Source of the DNA: Deltaproteobacteria bacterium
GTDB taxonomy: Bacteria > Desulfobacterota > Binatia > DP-6
Direction: 5' to 3'
NCBI GenBank assembly: GCA_005879205.1
Contig: VBLD01000011.1
Span: 5,923-16,500 of the forward strand
Length of the DNA stretch: 10,578 bases
Shown piece by piece: positions 1 to 3,470 of the stretch (position 1 is its first letter; each line of letters begins with the position of its first letter). The position numbers and the translations under genes are program-made. The notes under the pieces are model-generated. The model was not told the origin of the DNA and did no database searches. It was given only the letters and a program-made list of their open reading frames with translations.

Positions 1-587
1 CGGCGGACCCCGTCGAGCCCCAGGTAGGCGAAGACGAGGGCTCCGCCCTCCGCGTGCGGCGGCTCGCACGTGCCGCAACCCACCCGCGAGAGACCCCGGA
101 CCTGGAAGACGTCGGCGAAGTCGGCCGACAGGCGTAGCTCGAGCCGCATGGTGAGCGGGCCGAGCGTGAAGCTGTGGAGCACGAAGCGGACCAGGAGCTG
201 CGGCTCGCACAGGAGCGTCGTGCGCCGGATCGACAGCGTCGAGCGCGGCGTGACCCGATCGTCCTCCCGGACGTCGTTGTTGGTCAGGTTGGCGACCGCG
301 CGCAGATTGTCGGGCGTCACCGCCGACGACAGGAAGAACGGCGGGCGGCCGCCCGCCAGGAGCTCGAGCTGCGAGAGGTGACGCGTCCCGCGGAAGAAGA
401 CTCCCACCTCCTCCTCGAGCGCGAAGGGAATGTCGCCCGACTGATCGAGCACCGCGAAGCTGTCCTGGTGCGACAGGACGTGCTTGCGACGTCGGCTCGC
501 GAGCGACGAGGAGAGGACGTAGTACTCGTCGCCCACCCGCAGGTGCTCGCCTTCGTGCGGCAAGAGGGGAGAAGCCGGCCGACTCAT
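1..587 (-). CDS. Amylo-alpha-1,6-glucosidase (glycogen debranching enzyme), N-terminal part
   Basis: The gene starts at ATG 587 on the minus strand and is open to the left edge, giving 195 residues with no stop; the catalytic C-terminal part lies outside the window. The visible part matches the N-terminal beta-rich domain of bacterial debranching enzymes (GDE_N_bis type): 'FAVLDQSGDI' about residue 45, then 'FFRGTRHLSQLEL' in the place of the family's usual GLF..DTRFLS.LEL, followed by 'FFLSSAVTPDN' and 'LTNND'. Family members hydrolyse alpha-1,6 branch points of glycogen or related glucans in the cytoplasm; that activity is inferred, since the glycoside hydrolase domain is not visible. No clear Shine-Dalgarno precedes the ATG. 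It is divergent from the FdhE-like gene with 139 bp between the preferred starts. The start is supported because homologous sequence begins within about 25 residues of it. Confidence 0.85.
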   Translation of the reverse strand, partial: MSRPASPLLPHEGEHLRVGDEYYVLSSSLASRRRKHVLSHQDSFAVLDQSGDIPFALEEEVGVFFRGTRHLSQLELLAGGRPPFFLSSAVTPDNLRAVANLTNNDVREDDRVTPRSTLSIRRTTLLCEPQLLVRFVLHSFTLGPLTMRLELRLSADFADVFQVRGLSRVGCGTCEPPHAEGGALVFAYLGLDGVR

Positions 588-607
588 GCGGGAGACCAAG
601 GTCGCGA

Positions 608-621
608 ATGCCACACGGCAT
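608..621. promoter_or_regulatory. Small dyad upstream of the sigma-54-like promoter
   Basis: The bases read ATGCC-ACAC-GGCAT, a perfect 5-bp inverted repeat around a 4-base centre. Its centre is about 110 bp upstream of the predicted start near 724, within the usual distance range for enhancer sites of sigma-54 activators. The dyad is short enough to occur by chance, and it could equally serve the divergent debranching-enzyme gene. Confidence 0.15.
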
Positions 622-696
622 CGCATCGCGCAACGACGTCACCCCATTTCGTCGGAGCCTGCGACACCACCCGGTGCGGATGCGCGTCCCTGCGGG

Positions 697-713
697 TTGG
701 CACGACCCTGGCA
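697..713 (+). promoter_or_regulatory. Sigma-54-type -24/-12 promoter candidate
   Basis: The bases TTGGCACGACCCTGGCA fit the RpoN consensus YTGGCACGrNNNTTGCW with one mismatch (T to G at 710). The invariant GG (699-700) and GC (711-712) are exactly 12 bp apart, as required. Predicted transcription would start near 724, only about 3 bases before ATG 727, so the FdhE-like message would be almost leaderless. This is a by-eye match in GC-rich DNA and could be chance. Confidence 0.4.
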
Positions 714-726
714 TCGCCCTCCTCGC

Positions 727-1515
727 ATGGGCCGTGCCGATCTGGTGCTGAGTCGCGAGGCGCCGCCCGCTCGGGTGGTCGCCGACCTCGCTGCGCGGCT
801 GGGAGAGGCCGAGGCCGCGCTGGTGCGCGTCATCACGGCGCTCTCGCGCCTCGAGCCGGTGTCGGCAGAGGTCGCCGCCCTCGCCGGCGTCCAGGTCCGC
901 CCCGTCCCGCCGTGCATTCCGCTCGGCGCCCTGCCGGTCCACGCCGACGCCGTCGGCATGCGCTTCGTCACGGTGGTCGACCTGCTCGGCGATCAGGGGC
1001 TGCTCGCGGCGTCGGCCTACCGGGCCCTCCGCGCGCGCACGGCGGACGTCACTCCGCTGGTGCGCCGCTGGATGACCGGCGCGTCCGCGCGTGACGGCCG
1101 CGACGCGCTCGCCCTGCGCATCGCCGGGGTCGCCATGCGGCCGTTGCTGCGACACCTGAGCCAGTCGCTCGAGCCTGCAGACGCGCCCCCCTGCTCCGCC
1201 TCCGGTCATTGTCCCTACTGCGACGGCGAGCCCGACTTCTCCACCCCCGCACGCGCCGCCCGCGTCCTCTACTGCGCGCGCTGCGACGCCGCGTGGCGGG
1301 CGCCGCGGGCAGGGTGCGCGTTCTGCCGCGAGACGCGGCCCGACCGCCTCGCGTTCCGCCGCACCGGGGAGCCGCCGTACGGCCTCGAGGTGTGTGCCAG
1401 CTGCCGCCATTATCTCAAGTCGGTCGAGGTGCCGGTCTCCGAGTACCTGGCGATCGAGCGGGCGCTCTCGGCACCGCTCGACAGCGGCGCGCGGGCGGCA
1501 GGCCTGGTCGGGTAG
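727..1515 (+). CDS. fdhE: FdhE-like protein (formate dehydrogenase accessory/maturation family)
   Basis: A 262-aa protein with an alpha-helical N-terminal half and a C-terminal rubredoxin-like half carrying four CxxC pairs at about residues 162-165 (CPYC), 183-186 (CARC), 197-200 (CAFC) and 223-226 (CASC). The order CPYC, then 'LYCARCDAAW', then CAFC, then 'CASCRHYLKSVEV' is the FdhE signature. Known FdhE proteins (about 310 aa in E. coli) bind metal through these cysteines and help mature respiratory formate dehydrogenases; no dehydrogenase gene is seen here, so the client is unknown. The frame stays open upstream to an ATG at 586, but that start would overlap the divergent gene's start codon and adds 47 arginine/proline-rich residues, so ATG 727 is preferred. 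A sigma-54-like site ends 13 bp upstream. There is no Shine-Dalgarno; GTG 745 is an alternative start. Confidence 0.8.
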   Translation: MGRADLVLSREAPPARVVADLAARLGEAEAALVRVITALSRLEPVSAEVAALAGVQVRPVPPCIPLGALPVHADAVGMRFVTVVDLLGDQGLLAASAYRALRARTADVTPLVRRWMTGASARDGRDALALRIAGVAMRPLLRHLSQSLEPADAPPCSASGHCPYCDGEPDFSTPARAARVLYCARCDAAWRAPRAGCAFCRETRPDRLAFRRTGEPPYGLEVCASCRHYLKSVEVPVSEYLAIERALSAPLDSGARAAGLVG

Positions 1516-1877
1516 CGACGCGAGACCATGTGAGGGTGCGGCGGTGCGTGGATCAGGCGCACGTCATGCCGCGGCCGGCGAAGCCGGCCCGGCATCATGT
1601 GCGGCTGGCGCTCGCACGCGGCCTCGCGAAGGCGCGGCGCCACGCGCGCCGTCATCCCGCGCTTGCCCTCGCCGCCGTCGCGGTGCAATACGGCTGCCAC
1701 ATTAGCCGAGCCGTTCTCGGCTAGCAGAGCGATCCGACAGCGTCTCGGGTAGGGAAAGGGCAGCGAGAGTGCCGCGCGGTAGAGAAGGGCAAACCGACGG
1801 TCCCAGGACGGCACGGTCTGGCGCGCCGGCTTCGCCCGCCGCGCCATGACGTTCGTCTCGTCCAGCGAACGCCGCAT
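1410..1877 (-). CDS. Doubtful 155-aa basic ORF, function unknown
   Basis: This ORF starts at ATG 1877 on the minus strand, with a perfect GGAGG at 1887-1883 and 5-base spacing, and is divergent from the DUF35 gene across the 1892-1918 palindrome. Its first roughly 28 codons have mostly G or C in third position, which looks coding. Further on it becomes arginine/histidine-rich, runs through a repeat, and finally lies antisense to the last 106 bp of the FdhE-like gene, which a real gene rarely does. I recognise no domain. It may be the remnant 5' end of a decayed gene, a small regulator, or chance. The ribosome binding site and position favour it; the composition of its 3' two-thirds counts against it. 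Confidence 0.2.
   Translation of the reverse strand: MRRSLDETNVMARRAKPARQTVPSWDRRFALLYRAALSLPFPYPRRCRIALLAENGSANVAAVLHRDGGEGKRGMTARVAPRLREAACERQPHMMPGRLRRPRHDVRLIHAPPHPHMVSRRYPTRPAARAPLSSGAESARSIARYSETGTSTDLR
1530..1593 (+). repeat. Left arm of degenerate inverted repeat; contains REP-like hairpin
   Basis: Aligned by eye to the reverse complement of 1820-1883, this arm matches at 49 of 64 positions; the inner 32 bases (from CGTCATG at 1562) match at 28 of 32. Inside it, 1566-1579 and 1583-1595 pair around a GAA loop with one bulged base. The CGTCATG-GC-rich stem-GAAGC layout resembles dispersed REP-type repeats of proteobacteria. Confidence 0.5.
1703..1723. repeat. Perfect 8-bp stem, 5-base loop
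   Basis: TAGCCGAG at 1703-1710 pairs exactly with CTCGGCTA at 1716-1723 around CCGTT. There is no T tract on either side, so an intrinsic terminator is not supported. It lies roughly midway between the two arms of the larger inverted repeat. Confidence 0.45.
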
Positions 1878-1883
1878 GCTCGC
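1820..1883 (-). repeat. Right arm of degenerate inverted repeat
   Basis: This is the inverted partner of 1530-1593, with 226 bp between the arms. The conserved core (CGTCATGGCGCGG, then GGCGAAGCCGGC) reads on the minus strand from 1851. As a result, ORFs starting in either arm share the pattern M-x-R-x-A-K-P-A-R. Convergent copies flanking a short unique segment are compatible with a MITE-like element or two REP copies in opposite orientation. Confidence 0.45.
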
Positions 1884-1891
1884 CTCCGATC

Positions 1892-1918
1892 CCGACCCGA
1901 GACGCAGTCTCGGGTCGG
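1892..1918. promoter_or_regulatory. Perfect palindrome, 12-bp arms and 3-base centre, before the DUF35 gene
   Basis: CCGACCCGAGAC at 1892-1903 and GTCTCGGGTCGG at 1907-1918 are exact reverse complements around GCA. The element ends 5 bp before ATG 1924 and sits between that gene and the doubtful divergent ORF at 1877. It could be an operator for a dimeric regulator, or an mRNA hairpin limiting initiation of the DUF35/thiolase unit. No Shine-Dalgarno is present between it and the ATG. Confidence 0.45.
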
Positions 1919-1923
1919 CGTAA

Positions 1924-2331
1924 ATGGCCGACGCCCGGGCGATCGCCGCCGGTCTCTTCGTGTGCGACGTCGACGGACCGCGGCTGCTCGCCGGCGCATG
2001 CGACGCTTGCGGCAAGCGCCACTTCCCCGCGTCGACGGTCTGTCCGTACTGCGCGGCCGACGGCGCGCGCGAGATCCGCGTCGGCCCCGCCGGCCACCTC
2101 GAGCTCTACACGACGGTGCTGCGTGCGCCGCCGGGCTACCGCGGCCCCGTTCCCTACGGTTTGGGGGTGGTCGCGCTCGACGGCGGCCTTTCCGTCGTCT
2201 CCCGGCTCACCGAGCCGGACCCCGCCCGTCTGCGGCCCGGCCTGCCGATGCAGCTCGTCGTCGAGACGCTGTACGCCGACGACGACGGCCGGCCGGTTCT
2301 CTCGTACGCCTTCCGGCCCGTACGCGCATGA
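1924..2331 (+). CDS. DUF35 Zn-ribbon/OB-fold protein, thiolase partner
   Basis: A 135-aa protein with the standard DUF35 layout. An N-terminal helix is followed by a rubredoxin-like Zn ribbon with cysteines at residues 26, 29, 40 and 43 (CDAC...CPYC), then an OB fold (about 55-135) that includes 'PVPYGLGVVALDGG' and ends 'VLSYAFRPV'. Proteins of this family bind the neighbouring thiolase or lipid-transfer protein and are thought to recruit acyl-CoA; examples are ChsH2 with Ltp2 in steroid side-chain breakdown and the DUF35 partner of archaeal acetoacetyl-CoA thiolase/HMG-CoA synthase. The start is fixed by an in-frame TAA at 1921-1923 directly before ATG 1924. It has no Shine-Dalgarno and follows a strong palindrome. 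Its stop overlaps the thiolase ATG (ATGA), so the two are translationally coupled. Confidence 0.9.
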   Translation: MADARAIAAGLFVCDVDGPRLLAGACDACGKRHFPASTVCPYCAADGAREIRVGPAGHLELYTTVLRAPPGYRGPVPYGLGVVALDGGLSVVSRLTEPDPARLRPGLPMQLVVETLYADDDGRPVLSYAFRPVRA

Positions 2332-3458
2332 CGCCCGTCTACGTCACCGGTGTCGGCCTGCATCCCTTCGGTCGCTTTCCCGACCGGAGCCTCACCGCGC
2401 TCGGCATGGAGGCCGTGCGGGCGGCGCTGGCCGATGCCGGCATCGGCCGTGGCGGCTTCCAGGCGGCCTTCTGCGGCACCGTGTACGGCGGCGTGGCGGC
2501 GGGCCACAAGGTGCTCACGGCGCTCGGCCTCTCCGGTGTCCCGATCGTGAACGTGGAGGCGGGCTGCGCGAGCGGCGGCGCGGCCCTGGCCCTCGGCGCG
2601 ACCAGCGTGGCGAGCGGCCGGGCCGACGCCGTCCTGGTCTTCGGGCTCGAGAAGATGCCCCGCGGCATCATCCGCTCGAGCTTCTTCGACCCGTGGCGCG
2701 AGGAGGCGGGTCTCGCCGCGACGCCCGCCTATTTCGCGCTCCGCGCCCAGCGGCTGATGCTCGAGAGCGACGTCACGCTCGAGGATCTGGCGCGCGTCTC
2801 GGTGAAGAACCACCGCCAGGGCGTGGCCAACCCGTATGCCATGTATCGCCGCGCGGTGTCGCTCGACGAGGTGCTCGGGTCGGCGGTCGTGTGCGAGCCG
2901 CTGCGCCTCCTGATGCTGTGCGCGCCGAACGAGGGCGCCGCGGCGGTCGTGCTCTCCGCGCGCCCGTCGTCGCGCGCCGTCCGGGTGGCGGCGGCGGCGC
3001 TCCGCTCCCACCTCTCGGGCTCCGTGCTCGGGGAGCACACCCCCCTCGGCGGTCTTACCGATGTGGACGTCCCGACGCCGACCGAGCTGGCCGCGCGGGC
3101 CGCCTACGACGAGGCGGGCATCGGGCCGGGCGACCTCGATCTGGTCGAGCTGCAGGACACCGATTCGGGCCGCGAGATCCTCTCCGTCGAGGAGCTGGGG
3201 CTCTGCCCGCGTCGCGCCGGCGGACGCTGGGTGCGCGACGGCGGCGGCGAGATGGGCTCCCGCCTGCCCGTCAACGCGAGCGGCGGCCTCCTCGCCAAGG
3301 GTGAGCCGCTCGGCGCCTCCGCGCTCGCTCAGGTCGTCGAGCTCACCTGGCAGCTGCGCGACGAGGCGGGGCCGCGTCAGGTGCCGCGCGCACGCGCCGC
3401 CCTCGCGCACACGGTCGGCCGGGGCGCCAACGCCTGCGTCGTGATCCTGGCCCGCTGA
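2328..3458 (+). CDS. SCP2/lipid-transfer-type thiolase family protein
   Basis: A 376-aa protein starting at ATG 2328, overlapping the upstream stop by 4 bp. The thiolase fold is clear. 'VEAGCASGGAAL' holds the nucleophile Cys80, 'NASGGLLAKGEPLGASALAQ' (316-335) corresponds to the usual NxxGG...GHPxGA block, and 'HTVGRGANA' near the end (His361) is the SCP2-type replacement of the CxG motif. Two catalytic motifs differ from classical members: HDCF/NEAF is QDTD (276-279), and the GHP histidine is Glu326 (GEP). Family members cleave or condense acyl-CoA thioesters; DUF35-linked relatives include the steroid side-chain aldolase Ltp2. With Cys80 kept but the GHP His lost, the reaction is uncertain: thiolysis, condensation, retro-aldol, or a non-catalytic acyl-CoA role. 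It converges on the secreted protein gene with 8 bp between stops. Confidence 0.88.
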   Translation: MTPVYVTGVGLHPFGRFPDRSLTALGMEAVRAALADAGIGRGGFQAAFCGTVYGGVAAGHKVLTALGLSGVPIVNVEAGCASGGAALALGATSVASGRADAVLVFGLEKMPRGIIRSSFFDPWREEAGLAATPAYFALRAQRLMLESDVTLEDLARVSVKNHRQGVANPYAMYRRAVSLDEVLGSAVVCEPLRLLMLCAPNEGAAAVVLSARPSSRAVRVAAAALRSHLSGSVLGEHTPLGGLTDVDVPTPTELAARAAYDEAGIGPGDLDLVELQDTDSGREILSVEELGLCPRRAGGRWVRDGGGEMGSRLPVNASGGLLAKGEPLGASALAQVVELTWQLRDEAGPRQVPRARAALAHTVGRGANACVVILAR

Positions 3459-3470
3459 GCGCGGCCTCAG
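3455..3470. other. Dyad holding both convergent stop codons
   Basis: CTGAG at 3455-3459 and CTCAG at 3466-3470 form a 5-bp inverted repeat with a 6-base loop. They contain the TGA of the thiolase (3456-3458) and, on the minus strand, the TGA of the secreted protein (3469-3467). Without a T tract on either side, a bidirectional terminator is only a weak possibility. Confidence 0.25.

Larger units (their letters stand above)
1516..1923. other. 408-bp structured intergenic region
   Basis: This is the only gap over 300 bp. It contains a REP-like hairpin (1566-1595), an inverted-repeat pair (1530-1593 against 1820-1883), a TAGCCGAG/CTCGGCTA stem (1703-1723) and a perfect palindrome (1892-1918). 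Two sequences resembling arms of that palindrome also occur: 1515-1526 matches the left arm at 10 of 12, and 1742-1753 matches the right arm at 11 of 12. No convincing gene is visible apart from the doubtful minus-strand ORF. The content suggests either a decayed mobile element or a regulatory region. Confidence 0.6.

Noticed and set aside
586..726. N-terminal extension of the FdhE-like protein from ATG 586
   Set aside because: It would overlap the start codon of the divergent debranching enzyme, has no family similarity and covers the sigma-54-like promoter.
1566..1724. A 52-aa plus-strand ORF starting M-P-R-P-A-K-P-A-R
   Set aside because: It begins inside the repeat arm, has no good ribosome binding site and ends in the 1703-1723 hairpin; its similarity to the opposite-strand ORF is explained by the inverted repeat.
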